From Straminergon stramineum (lineage: Eukaryota > Streptophyta > Bryopsida > Hypnales > Calliergonaceae), in the NCBI GenBank assembly GCA_963920665.1, contig OY987268.1, positions 18,168,501 through 18,232,500 of the forward strand: a stretch of DNA of 64,000 nt. Direction: 5' to 3'. This document shows positions 1-10,879 of this stretch, piece by piece. Numbering within the stretch: position 1 is the stretch's first letter; each line of letters begins with the position of its first letter. The translations under genes were made by a program, and so were the position numbers. The notes below the pieces were generated by a model. It searched no databases, was not told the origin of the DNA, and was given only the letters and a program-made list of their open reading frames with translations.

Positions 1-100
1 AAAACAATTTCTTCCATATAGGTGCATAATTAATTTTGGAGATGTATATAGAGTGAAGGTGGCAATTTAGGGTTAGTGGTGCATTTGGAGGTGCCTACAT
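1..100 (+). repeat. Right-hand part of a TA-flanked MITE (R2 group), cut by window edge
   Basis: This stretch resembles the 3' part of the element at 6154-6440: both read through a 'catatnggt...ttggagat' type segment and end in a GGAGGTG/GGGGTGT block. It ends at CCTACAT followed by TA. Only the right part is visible because the window begins inside it. Non-coding and probably non-autonomous. Confidence 0.45.
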
Positions 101-443
101 TAGATGGTGCATGAAATGAGGTACATCTAGTAGTGGCCAAAATTTGGCCTCGTATGGAGCAAGATCCAATAGCCCATGTTTCTCCCAATTTATAATATAA
201 ATTACAACAAAAATACATTAAAAATTAATATAATTAAAAAAATGTTTTTAATTATTAAAAAATGAATGTAAATTTTGGATGTATGTTATTACATATAAAA
301 AATATAAAATTTTTGAAAGATGTATTTTAGTATAGAAAGCTAATGACGTTTGAGTAAACAGCCAAATATGGAGTGTCATAGTTTTTAAGGATTAAAAATT
401 GTTGTGTTTGTTGGAAATGTAGAATTAGTCACCACTGGTACTA

Positions 444-723
444 AGGTCACTACACCTAAAATTGTACAAATAAGCAATTTTGCATGGTTTTCATTTTTTA
501 TATTGATTTTTTGTGGGGGCTTGTTGAAAGTTTATGGATCTGAGAATCTACATTTTAGAATCTCTTTGAATACATTTTTTGGACATTGTATGAATAAACT
601 ATGAATTTTCAAAGTGCTGAAAACGAATGTTTCTAAAACCGACCATAGATTCTCATGAATAGTGGGATTACATTTTACACAAGAATATGCACAGAAAATG
701 GTCAAAATTAGGGGTGGTTACCT
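444..723. mobile_element. TA-flanked MITE, R1 group (280 bp)
   Basis: Seen: the left end AGGTCACTACACCTAAAATT and the right end, whose reverse complement is AGGTAACCACCCCTAATTTT, form imperfect terminal inverted repeats. TA lies on each side (442-443 and 724-725). An inverted, diverged copy with the same interior lies at 39265-39555. No meaningful coding capacity. Known: a TA target-site duplication is typical of Tc1/mariner-derived (Stowaway-like) MITEs. Assignment to that superfamily is inference. Confidence 0.65.
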
Positions 724-1213
724 TAGTGGATGATTCCAATCATGAGGTTGTCCCTCTCCATTTTTCCCAAGAAAATGAATGTCAAAAATCAATTGTCTTG
801 CAGTACCAATCGTACTGCTAACCTAGGGTATGTACCTAGGGGTGTACACATTTGGGATTTGTGGGGGTTGTTGAGCTGCATAATTTTTGATGTGCGTAGA
901 AGCATCCATGCTTACTAGAGCATTGCACTTCTAAATGGGAGACTTGTTACGCACATATCCCAAAAAAAAATCACAAAATTTGGACACTTTCTGAAGAAAA
1001 GGTGTGTCCTGAAAGTGAGTACATAAGGTAGGAGGTCCATGAATCGCTCATCTAAGAGCTGGAACCGGAATTTGTGGAGGTAAAACTTCTTGAAATATTT
1101 TTCAGTAAATTTTCCTAGAAAGACAAATGGAATTGGCATCTAACCCAAGTCGTTTCATATTTTTTGGAGTTCTGTAAAATTAGTTCTGAATTTTTGAAGT
1201 TGAAATGGCATAG

Positions 1214-1326
1214 GGCTCTAGAATCGCCCACCTCTGTAAATGTACACTATTTGTACATCACTGGTACGATACAAAATTAGCATGTTCAAATAGTGTACAT
1301 TTACAGAGGTGGGCGATTCTAGAGCC
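1214..1326. repeat. Foldback palindrome with 39-bp perfect arms
   Basis: Bases 1214-1252 are exactly the reverse complement of 1288-1326, with a 35-base loop between them. The arms start GGCTCTAGAATCGCCCACCT. Perfect arms imply a young foldback or MITE-type insertion, or a hairpin maintained by gene conversion. I see no clear flanking duplication and no coding potential. Confidence 0.75.
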
Positions 1327-2217
1327 TGTGCGATTTCAGAGCCTCCTACCTTACATATGATCCCAACATTTCGGGTCATTCTTGACCCACTTAATATTTG
1401 AATTTCTAAAAACAGAGGAAAAGGTCAAAAAGAAGTGCAAATTTTTTCTCAACCTTGGTAGTGATGCCCTTCAGCTACACTAAAAATATTGCTCCAATTA
1501 GAGCACCTAAATATTTCAAGAAATACTTCCTGTACAAACTTACCCTCATACACAGTGCGGAACAATTAGGAATTAATGCTCTCAGCCACAGTTCCTTTCT
1601 ACGAATGCTAATCCTGAAAGGGAGTCAGAACACATTTGCCCTCCGAATGTAAACTATGCATTTTAGAATATGAAGATGTATTTGAAGGTGCAAGAAAGTT
1701 CAAATTGACATGATTTTTTTGTGAACTTATAAAATATGAATAAGAGTGTTGCATAAAATATGTTATTTTTTTGGATGTTGCTCTATAAATTTATGAAAAT
1801 GTTGTATTCACAAACACACAAAAAATGGTGCAATTTTACATGCATATATTGTCACTTTGTGAAGGTGTGGACCATGTAAGGAAGTTCCAAGTCACTTGCC
1901 AATTTTTGAGTTGCATAGACTTGTTAGTGTAGAGGTGTCCCTACTTTTGCTTTTGTAATAAACATTGAGTAAAAATGTAGTAAATTGTTTATACATGATT
2001 GGATTTAAAATAAAAATCACCATATTGTGGGTCCATACAAGGAGAACGGTATGTACATACAAGTGTGTCTTACAAGTGTGTCTTGATCATGTGTCGGAAC
2101 AATAACCTTGTCAATGACACTTGGAGGTGACCTAATCCCCCATAAGTGTGGAATCCATGCCTTTTGACTTGTACTTCATACCTTAGAGAATGACATTCAT
2201 TCTTTGTAGAACATCAT
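1327..2217. other. AT-rich intergenic stretch, nothing recognised
   Basis: Long AT-rich sequence without a credible exon, RNA gene or paired repeat end. The small open frames here are short and show no family motif. Confidence 0.5.
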
Positions 2218-2417
2218 GACAACGAGTGGATTTAGGCATGGAATTGGTTAGCATGCAATGAAACATCCAATGATTGACTACTAGACAAGAAGTGGATTTA
2301 GGGATGGAATTGGTTAGCATGTAATGAAACATCTAATGATTGACTACTAGACAACAAGTGGATTTAGGGGTAAAAGTGGTTAGCATGTAATGAAACATCC
2401 AATGATTGACTACTAGA
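2218..2417 (+). repeat. Tandem repeat, three copies of a 66-bp unit
   Basis: A 66-base unit containing AGTGGATTTAGG, GGTTAGCATG and AATGATTGACTACTAGA repeats three times with only a few substitutions per copy. The same phase marks fall near 2221, 2287 and 2353. It reads as a local satellite-like expansion with no coding role visible. Confidence 0.85.
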
Positions 2418-2574
2418 GATGTCGGGCATCCTTTGAAAGTACTGCACCCTTGACTTGTGTATATGTCCATGTCTTGGTATTTGAAAGTATCCCTACCTAA
2501 TCTCACAAGCTTCACTAAATTATACTATATTTATCCCACAATACTAATGCACGATTATATAATAAGCAATAGAA

Positions 2575-3420
2575 TACATCTCATAGCCCCAATTTCTAGC
2601 CCCCCCAATTGGATAGTTTGCATCAATCCATGGCGCAACTATTCGGTCTTGGATCACGCCAATTTCCAATACTAAATACTAACAGTCGTTTTCCCTCATT
2701 GAATATGGGTTTCCCCGCTGATTTCCGTAACTCCACTCCGTTTGATTCTCCCCAAGTTCTCACTCACGAAGTCCATGCCAGGCCAGGTTTTTGAATTTGG
2801 CTTTCATCGTACGCAATTGAACAAGCCCAATGCTGATGGTGGAGACGGGAATCACAGGCAGACATTCCATTTGACCCCAAGTAACTCGTCTGCATGTCTG
2901 ACCCGGCTCCTTCCGACCAATTCCTCTCATCAGTTGCGGAGCTTGGTCAGTGACGCCAATCCGGAATGTGGCTGCAGCATATTCCCCCCGCTCATGATCG
3001 AACATTAACCAATTAATTGCCGGAGCTAGCAAGTTGGGAAAGGGAGCCTCCCCGATGACTGAGTTTGGAGGCCTCGTTGACAGCAGCAGCAGCAGCAGCA
3101 GCGCTCCTCCCAAATGGGAGGCCAAAGTTGCAAGCGACGGAACATTGGAACCCATGGGAGCATCAGGCGGGCACAGCGAGATTCAAGGGAATCCTGCTGA
3201 AGGCATGCAAAGACCAACTGGTGCACAGCGGCCTTGAACAGTTTCGTGGGGTGGGCGGCGCGGAAGTCTGCACACTTTTCAATTCTCCAGGAACAGGAAG
3301 GTTGTCTGATCAGATCGATCGCCTTGAAGTTGGAGAGACGCAGAATATACTTACAGTAGGGAAAAGTTAACTACTCCAGAAACAAAACTGACGAAGACGG
3401 ACAGCTGACTGAATCATTCT
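2575..3420. other. GC-richer island with a CAG microsatellite, no assigned gene
   Basis: Base composition is richer in GC than on either side and there is a (CAG)7-type run at 3081-3102. A 131-codon open frame exists on the minus strand (2760-3155), but its leucine run is only the shadow of the CAG repeat and I recognise no domain. This could be an untranslated exon, a decayed gene or a promoter of something not recognised. Confidence 0.35.
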
Positions 3421-3996
3421 CTTTCGAAAATTCAGAACCCCCAAACAGTGAGTTTCTACACATCATCAAAGGAACTAAACCGACTGAAGAGGAATTGACG
3501 AGGAATTTACCAGAAAATTGATTTCAACAAGCATGGAGCGAGATTAGTCTAAGTTGGAACTGTTGGAAGGGAGGAAATGGAGCTCTCTTTTTCAGTAATC
3601 AAATTTACTAATTTCCTTTTCCTATACATGAATGAATGCTTATTGTTTTCATTGATGAAGAGGAGGGGGTTGCATTAGTTCGCGGACCTTACGCTACATC
3701 CCAAATGCCACCCGACTTAGTAACTACTACTCCTGGAACTGATAATAGTACCCAATAGCCATAATTGTAAGCCCAACTAGGCCGACCATACCCTTCTCTT
3801 CAGGGCATGTCCACAGTAACTTTGGCATATTCACCGTGATTTCCAGCAAACATAGGCACATTATTCTGTCACTCAGATGCAGAATGTAACTAATAAGATT
3901 AAGATACTCAGTTCATATAATACTTTTTTTTTGTAATAGCTGCATGAGTGACAATGAGATGATGTGAATATACAAAAAGCCCGTTTCAGATATAAC

Positions 3997-4214
3997 TTAA
4001 CCCATAAACATCGGACGTTTAGTGTCAGATGGATGACAAGGAATCTCTCTATCTAGGACAGAACTACAACTATTCATCCTTCGAATTTTGTGCGGAAAGG
4101 GAAGATCTTCTACAATACTTTGACCTCCAATGTGTATTTTTTATTTTTATAAAGTAGATGATGTCACAAGGTTCCAAAAGGTATGATTTCCATGGTCACT
4201 AGTCTGTCCTTTAA
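3997..4214 (+). mobile_element. TTAA-flanked short element, F3 group, copy 1 (218 bp)
   Basis: Begins TTAA-CCCATAAACATCGGACG and ends in TTAA at 4211-4214. Its interior (a segment with GGATGACAAGGAAT, then GTAGATGATGTCAC, then ATTTCCATGGTCACTAG) is matched at 47024-47256 and, inverted, in the adjoining copy at 4211-4439. No coding capacity. The ends resemble piggyBac-type elements (TTAA target site, element starting CCC); that assignment is inference. Confidence 0.7.
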
Positions 4215-4439
4215 CCCTTGAACGTCAAGTTGGTGACCATGGAAATCAAGCATTTTGGAACCATGTGACGTCATCTACTTTAAAAAATCAAAAATACTCA
4301 TTGGGAGTCAAACTATTGTTGAAGATCTTCCCTTTTCAACCCTAATTTTGAGGACGAATAGTTGCAATTCTATCCTATACACGAGAATTCCTTGTCATTC
4401 CTTGGACGAAAAACATCCGCCTCAACGTTTAGGGGTTAA
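4211..4439 (-). mobile_element. TTAA-flanked short element, F3 group, inverted copy 2
   Basis: This is an imperfect reverse-complement copy of 3997-4214 and shares the central TTAA at 4211-4214, so the two form a foldback of about 440 bp. It ends ACGTTTAGGGG-TTAA (4436-4439), followed at once by a second GGGTTAA. The pair most simply reflects two insertions, or an inverted duplication meeting at one TTAA. Confidence 0.7.
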
Positions 4440-4446
4440 GGGTTAA

Positions 4447-6153
4447 ACTTAGTTGGAACATGACAAGTTCATTGGTGTAAGTTCTGGAAGCCAACAACAT
4501 TGTTGAAATAACTTAGATAAAAAAGAAAGGGTTGGGATTGGACAAAAGTAGTGCTCCGAGCCTTTCAAGGGAGGGGAGTGAGATTTTTTTCCCTTTCCTT
4601 CCCATGCTTGCTTCCCTTAGATGTAAAAAGCAGCCCTGTATTTTAGGCCATCAATTTTGTATCTTATGGCTTTAATTAGTTTTCTCATTTGGGGTTTGGG
4701 ATTCCAAATATGAAATCAAAATTCTCAATTGTGAACATTGGATATAAATAATTTGCTCTTATATTATTACGATCCGCAAGAAGGCTTGTAGTACTAGCAT
4801 AGTCGAGTCCCATAGAAATTGTACAATGAAAATGTAGGCCAAGGTTTGTGGATAGAGAGAAGATTCTAATCCATCTCAAGAATACATTCTTTAGTGCTTG
4901 GATTGAAGATGGGGACAATTCAAACCTATTTGCTTTGGAGTAGATCCAAGGTGGTTATGTAGAAGTGGAGGCCTCTTGTCTAGGATTTGTTAGCTTGGTT
5001 TGGTTCACTAGTTCTACCCCTTGCTAATTGTTGGGTGGATGGTGATGTTGTCCTATTGTTTTCACTTTTGAAATGAATTGTTTTCTCTTTTACAAAAACA
5101 CAAAAACAAATTTCCAACCTATTTTGTAGTCTAGCATAAATTAATACTTTGTTCATCTCGTGCCGTATGTCAATTCCTAAAGGTCATAAACAAGTTATAC
5201 AAGACCAAACCTTTTCTATGGCACTATAGGACTAGATTGCACCATTTCAAAATAAATGTCTATTTTTCACCAAATAAAATTAATCTTTTTTTGCCCAAAA
5301 AATCCCATTTCTATTAAAAATGTGAATGTAGTTGCCAAATTTAGATGAAGAAATGAATTAATGTGATAGAAAAGTGTTTTTTGGTCCAAAAGTTGAATGG
5401 ATGTAGAAATACCATGCTCCACCAAATTTCAAGTGATTGCCATCTTGGCACTTTCTCAAAAAGAAATAAAAAGGGCTACACATGACCAGTACGTATTTCC
5501 TATACAAGGGAAAAGATTGGTAGATACATCTATGTATTTCTAATACAAAACTCACATAATTACATGCATGGCTTGCTTTTTTATGTGTTTCACATTGAGA
5601 CATATATTCACAATTCATTGCTATGCATGGCCACCAATAGAATTTTTGGGTATTTAAACATGTCATCAAGTGTCCTCTTAACCCTTTAACGTCCAAATCC
5701 CTTTTCATCTTTTATATATTTTTGCTTATATCTTTATCAAATTCGTCATTAAAAAGGTGGATTATAAAATTTAAATTATAACAATACTTTGGATAACTGA
5801 AAAGTTTCTCTAGTGGAAAATTGAAACTACGTAGACAAGTGCATAGTCCAAGGGAATGACTCACAAGAGGATCCACAAGACAACATAGACAAAAATTATG
5901 GATTTTATTGTGGTCATTTTCCTTGTCCATGCTAACTATGTTTCTAGTAGTGTAACTTCTTAGTCATTATAAGATGAACATAGTCTTAATTTACATTTAA
6001 ACTATATTTCCACTAATATTATTAGAGCAAAAGCACTCTATTCTTCATTCAAGCTATGGACATCAAGCCATTCAAGTTGTAGACATCAAGCCACTTAGGG
6101 CTAAATATTCCAAGTACAAGTGATTACAGGCATTCATACACCAATGTACATTA
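4447..6153. other. AT-rich intergenic stretch with one lone TTAA element end
   Basis: No convincing gene. A single element-like end, TTAACCCTTTAACGTCC, lies at 5678, but I could not find its partner. Small open frames on the minus strand around 5358-5930 have no recognisable motif. Confidence 0.45.
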
Positions 6154-6440
6154 AGGTGGGTACACCCCCACCCCACCCCCAACCACCACTTTTTGCTATG
6201 GGGCCTACTTTTTATTATTAAAATGGTCACATTTTCATCTTGTCTGGTTGGCAAGTGAAATGAGGTTCTATCACACCAAAGAATATGACATTTGGATATC
6301 ACATGCAAAAATTATGAAGGGTTGAAGGGTATAAAGGATATGAAGGATAGATGTTCTAAAATTGTTTCTTCAACATACGTCCATATTAATTTGGGAGATA
6401 TGCAGTTTTAGGCAAGGTGTGATTTGGGGTGTATCCACTT
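6154..6440 (+). mobile_element. TA-flanked MITE, R2 group (287 bp)
   Basis: The left end AGGTGGGTACACCCC and the right end (reverse complement AAGTGGATACACCCC) are inverted repeats, with TA at 6152-6153 and 6441-6442. Related sequence is seen at 1-100, 39712-39984 and 43915-44188. The TTAA element that follows starts at the very end of this MITE, so its target TTAA overlaps this element's flank. Confidence 0.65.
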
Positions 6441-7430
6441 TAACCCCTAAAGGACCAGTTGTCCCCTTGGGGGACATTGCAAAGTTCAAGGTAGGTTCCT
6501 ATGATCTCAATTTTTGACATGAATTTTTGAAACATCATTTGAAGAAAGTAGAATACATTAGCTTTCTAGGAATGTAATTTTTATTCCAATTGGTGCTTGA
6601 AAGCAAAAGATATGCCACACTAAACCCCAAGCAATGATTGTTGGACAACTTGAAAAAATCACAAAAAGACATTTAAAAAAAATTATTTATTATAGAAAAT
6701 ATTTTTGTCTACTTCGAAAAGATTTGATTAATACTATTTGAACATGTGAAAGTTATGGACAATTATCTTGTTTTGGGGGCACTCTAAGCATCTTCTTGAA
6801 AAAATAATTTCAATGATTCATTTTTTAATGCAAATTTCACAATTTCTCCCCAAAAAATATTGAGAAGGTCAAGTTTGCATACTAAAACAACCTCATTGTT
6901 GCAATTAGTGTGTTTCAATTCCATCTTAGAGCTATTAAAGATTTAGTTTTTCCTTCTATATTACACCTACTTCTACATGACAATTTCTTTGGGAATGGAA
7001 ATTGAGTGTTTTTCTTGAAATTATTTTCCCTCTATTCTCAACTCAATTCTTCAATACAAATTATTCTTAATTCAAAATTTATAGTGCAAAAATATTAAGT
7101 TAAAAAAGATTCAAAGTAGAAAAATCCAGTCATGGAAGGTGCAAAAAAAGCTTGTTTTCTTCACTTTGAAAGCAAATATCTTGCAATTTAGATTGTCAAA
7201 GTGTGTGAATTTTTTACCATACATTTTTATACATGTCTACTAAGGTAAACTACCCCATTAATTCCAAATCAAATGGGAGCAAACCCATTGTGGACTAAAT
7301 TATATTTGTAGTGTACATTCAACTTCTAAAATGTACACCTCTATCATAATTTAGCCCACAACGGACTTGCTCCCATTTGGTCTTGAATGGGGTAGTTTAC
7401 CTTACAAGATCCTATGGTTATAGATACCCA
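6440..7430 (+). mobile_element. TTAA-flanked element, F1 group, right end lost
   Basis: Begins TTAA-CCCCTAAAGGACC (TTAA 6440-6443) and aligns along its length with the complete copy at 44450-45378 (shared landmarks include GGTCTCAATTTTTG-like, 'agcatctt' and 'aagatcctatgg' segments). The match stops soon after 7425 and no TTAA right end is seen, so this copy is truncated. A 160-bp MITE is nested at 7243-7402. No coding capacity. Confidence 0.6.
7243..7402. mobile_element. Nested 160-bp foldback MITE
   Basis: The ends are perfect inverted repeats starting AGGTAAACTACCCCATT, flanked by TA at 7241-7242 and 7403-7404. The arms stay complementary, with mismatches, for about 75 bases each, so nearly the whole element is a hairpin. 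It interrupts the older TTAA element at 6440-7430; the uninterrupted counterpart is at about 45250-45275. This shows the relative insertion order. Confidence 0.8.
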
Positions 7431-7506
7431 AAAGAAGAAGTTTGAAAAGTTTCGCACCTTGCAATAGAAATGGGATGGTAGTAAGGCTTTTTTTTGGCTT
7501 TATGGT

Positions 7507-7747
7507 GCTAGATTGCACTAGAAAAAAATAATTTGGCTATAAAATGGCAAAAAACTATGAAGTTTTTTGCCAAAATAATTTGAATTAAAAAAAATCTTGG
7601 ATGAAATTGCCACATTGTGTATGAAAATATAATTATGGACATGTGATATCTGGTAATGTTATATCTTCTATCCAATATGTGGATGAATGTTGAAATTTGG
7701 AGCACCACTATAACATTTTATATCGCCACTTGGGTACTTCATGAAAA
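7507..7747 (+). repeat. Dispersed repeat R3, copy 1
   Basis: About 240 bases starting at the 'gctagattgcacta' segment and ending near GGTACTTCAT. Diverged copies lie at 56587-56815 and 57005-57190 (shared landmarks: AATTTGGCT, TATCCAAT.TGTGGAT, GGAGCACCACT). No clear terminal repeats. Function and class unknown. Confidence 0.6.
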
Positions 7748-8351
7748 ATGAAAACAAAAACAAAAACTAGATGGCAGAAAGGACCACTTCACACTACGGC
7801 ACAAGGTCGAGAGTCTGTCGGTTTCAGCCAATGAAATTGCAAGAACCTAGGAGTTTGGCCTCTCGAGCCTTCACACAGGGAAGCACAGTCCAAAGTCGGT
7901 TGCTTATTTGTCTACCTACATGGCAACGGACTCTCAATTAGAGTTTGGGTCGCCATTTTTGACTGTTTTTGTAGAAATTGGTAGGATGTCCTTCTTTGTT
8001 TATTTGTTTATTTGATTATTTGTGTCGCCATTGGGGTTTGAAACCTAGTCTCCACTACTAAAATGGTGACTCTTAGCATTCAATGAACCTACTTCCCTTC
8101 AATGTTTGATGCCACCTTTTTATTCCATTTATATTCTTCATATCCCTTGTTCAATGATGAGAGCATGTGCTGTAATTATTTTTCCAAGGCCACTTTTGAC
8201 TCCTTCCTCATGTTTTTTAACCTTTTGCTTGAAAAAATTGTCACATGGGTGACAATTCATTGAAAATTTCTGAAATTGGATGGATTAATGTGGAGAGAAA
8301 GGATAGAAGTTTAAAAAAATGAAATAGGTTTGGACTTTGGGCTTGGACTTT

Positions 8352-8495
8352 GGAGGCTTCACACTATGGCCGGCCGAAGGCTCCAATTCTTAAATTTTTT
8401 GGCCTATTTATTGCTCATTTTCTTGGACTCTCACCAAAGTTTGGCCACTCAATCCCACAGCCTCTCAACTTGGATGGCCAGAGTGTGAAGAGGCC
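8352..8495. repeat. Short inverted-repeat element
   Basis: The left arm GGAGGCTTCACACTATGGCC (8352-8371) is an imperfect inverted match to 8476-8495. A related CTTCACACTACGG string occurs at about 7788. Size and layout fit a MITE, but the flanking duplication is unclear, so the superfamily is left open. Confidence 0.45.
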
Positions 8496-8499
8496 CTAA

Positions 8500-9090
8500 G
8501 TTTTGATTGTTCTTTGATGGCAGAAAAAAAGACCTTGGTCCATTAGGGTTTAAACATCCAGTACTTGATCAACCTGATGTGTGCTCTGCCTGATGATTAA
8601 CTTAACTTAACTTAACTTACTCAGCTGCTGCTGCCGCCATGGAGTTCCCACTTCAGTCAATCTAAGCTTATATATCGATCAATGTCAGAAAGTGAAGGAG
8701 CCCTATGCTAGTCCCCAGATGATGATTGGTTTGGGTTATTGAACCCAAGCAGTCGTAATTTACGGCGGCCTTCACGCCTGTCTGTCTCTGCTGCAAGCAC
8801 AGATTAAAATGAACTCAGTCTCAATGTAAAGTATGTTAAGTTACAGGGTTGAATTTGCAGTTGTTTCAACAAAAATAGAAAAAAACAAAAAACAAAAAAA
8901 CAAAAAACCTCACAGTTGCATCTGCTGCACGGCAAGTTGACTGATGTTAAGTACCCATTTTCAAACTTCAAATATCATAAAGTTACCACAATTTCCAACC
9001 TGTTGGTCCGTCTCAGACTTCAATGATGCTTGGAATGCCAGCTTTCTGGAGGAGGTCTGTCCATCTTTCTGCAGTGCATCAGGAAACTAA
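8500..9090. other. Intergenic stretch with simple repeats only
   Basis: Contains a TTAAC microsatellite (about 8597-8618) and an A-rich run (8876-8908). No gene recognised. Confidence 0.45.
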
Positions 9091-9320
9091 CCCCCAATTG
9101 CATCAATACTGTTGCCCCCCATTTCATCAATACTGTTGCCATGGTTGAACAGTCCAATATTGAAATTGGATTGTTGCAATACTGCAACAATACATTTTCA
9201 GAGTACCTACTAAAAATGTATTGAAATGTATTGTTATAATATTATTTGCAATATTGCGACAATCCAATTTTCATATTGGACTGTTCAACCATTGCAACAA
9301 TACTAATGCAATGGGGGGGC
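9091..9320. mobile_element. Foldback MITE with C-rich/G-rich ends
   Basis: A long imperfect palindrome. On the left, CCCCCCATTTCATCAATACT runs into a segment holding GGTTGAACAGTCCAATAT; on the right the complement runs back to ATGCAATGGGGGGG at 9307-9319. The outer left motif CATCAATACTGTTGCC is duplicated (about 9101 and 9125). Internal bases are AT-rich. No coding potential. Flanking duplication not resolved. Confidence 0.65.
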
Positions 9321-9517
9321 TTTTTTTCGATGAGTGATGACGGAGTGAGTTTCACTCATTCCATTCATCCATCCATCGGCAAGTGTGAAACCAACAAAAA
9401 TAGACGAGCAGAAGCTAATATTTTTTGTTTGTACCTGAATATGTTGCATTTAAGCTTAGTTTAGTTTGCAACTGTTATTCAATTGAATGGGAACAAATAG
9501 AATGCAACCCAATAATG

Positions 9518-9930
9518 ACCGGGCTGTGAATGTGTGAGGTTCTTGTACCCTATGCCGTTGCTACAGTCAAAAGAAAAGAAAAGAAAAGAAAATGATTTCT
9601 AATTTTTCATTCATAAAATCTTCAAAATTCAATAACTTAAGGTATTTTGCTCTTTAAGCGACCATTTAAGCCTACCTAAATTGATCATTGACAATAATAG
9701 ATATTTCAAGCAACATGTCACTCATTCTTAGATGGGTTTGCACTTAAAACATAGTTGCTTTTAGAGCAGACTCCCTTACACACCATAAATCCAAACTCCA
9801 CAAAACAAAGTCTACGCACCCCTCCTCATAGAGGGCTTTCCGATAGTAGCAAGCACACGACCAGGGGATGTAGGGGCCCATAAATCTCACCATAACAAAA
9901 TAACAAACAAACAAACATCCATCCATCCTT
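9518..9930 (+). repeat. Dispersed repeat R4, copy 1
   Basis: Shares two blocks with 55290-55530: a block ending in an AAAATTCAATAA segment, and a block with CACCCCTCCTCA, GAGGGCTTTC and a tail of AACAAACAAACAAAC. The A-rich tail would fit a retroposed (SINE- or LINE-like) sequence, but I see no clear RNA polymerase III boxes. An AAAAG pentanucleotide run lies at about 9570-9592. Confidence 0.45.
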
Positions 9931-10411
9931 CCTACGTTAATGGATGGATGATTTAGGAATGGAATTCTATATTGACTGAATGTGTTGCTCTCTGCTAGGC
10001 TGGATGTAACTTACGGACAAACAAAGGAGGCCTTCAAGAGCTTCTAAAATAGTGGCTGGGCTGAATGATTAGCACAATGAAATTAGCGCAAGTATGAGTG
10101 AGCTATTATTTTGTGTTCTTCTTTTTGTTTCATGACAAATATAAACACACTACACCTGCTATCAGGAGTCCAGATTTGAGCCTGTAATTATGGTTTCCTG
10201 ATGCTCGATCCTATAAACAACAAACTTGCTGTAGGAGTTATCTCAATTGGGATTGATGTACACAAGCAAGTTGGCATTGGTTCTCATTCAGGTTGATAGA
10301 TTACAATTTCTTAGTTTTTGGAAACAAAGTGGCCATTAGACTGCCTGCAGATTACAATTTGGTCATGCAGCATGGAGAATACATGACCCAAAAATAAAGG
10401 TGACTAATAAG

Positions 10412-10642
10412 TTAACCCTTGAAAGGCCCTTGGGGTTCCTTTATATGACCTATATTTAGCTTTATAACTCTTTAATTGTGGTTTAATAGATGATTTATAA
10501 AATATTTTTATTTATGTATATTCATGATCATTAGTTTATTTTGTACTGAAAAGTATTTGGTCAATGTTTTCCTGGTCAAGTACCACCAAATGCATAATGT
10601 ACTATACGGCCACAAAGGGCTTTCAGACCCTTCTAGGGTTAA
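10412..10642 (+). mobile_element. TTAA-flanked short element, F2 group, copy 1 (231 bp)
   Basis: TTAA at 10412-10415 is followed by CCCTTGAAAGGCCC. The other end reads GACCCTTCTAGGG-TTAA (TTAA 10639-10642). A well-conserved reverse-complement copy lies at 52595-52817, so the boundaries are supported by two independent copies. Non-coding. Confidence 0.8.
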
Positions 10643-10879
10643 GTTAACTCCTTATAGACCATGCATTGCTTATTGCATATAATGATGTAGTTACCATTCT
10701 TGTAAACGCGATTACGATAGAGCAATACCATGTGAATCTAGTGTAGTCTAGATTTCCAAAATTGTGAAGATGTATTACAAAATGCAAATTAGAATAATTA
10801 TTTAATGATGACTTTCAAACAATAGTTGTAAAATATGATTTGTGGATCAATCATATAGATATAGATATAGATATATAGA

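Noticed and set aside
2760..3155. 131-codon minus-strand frame with a leucine run resembling a signal peptide
   Set aside because: The leucines come from the CAG microsatellite read backwards, and nothing else in the frame is recognisable.
3673..3853. Minus-strand frame that reads MFAGNHGEYAKVTVDMP, a stop, then EGYGRPSWAYNYGYWVLLSV and beyond
   Set aside because: It looks protein-like, but it has two stops in 60 codons, no splice context and no family I can name. Kept only as a possible decayed fragment.
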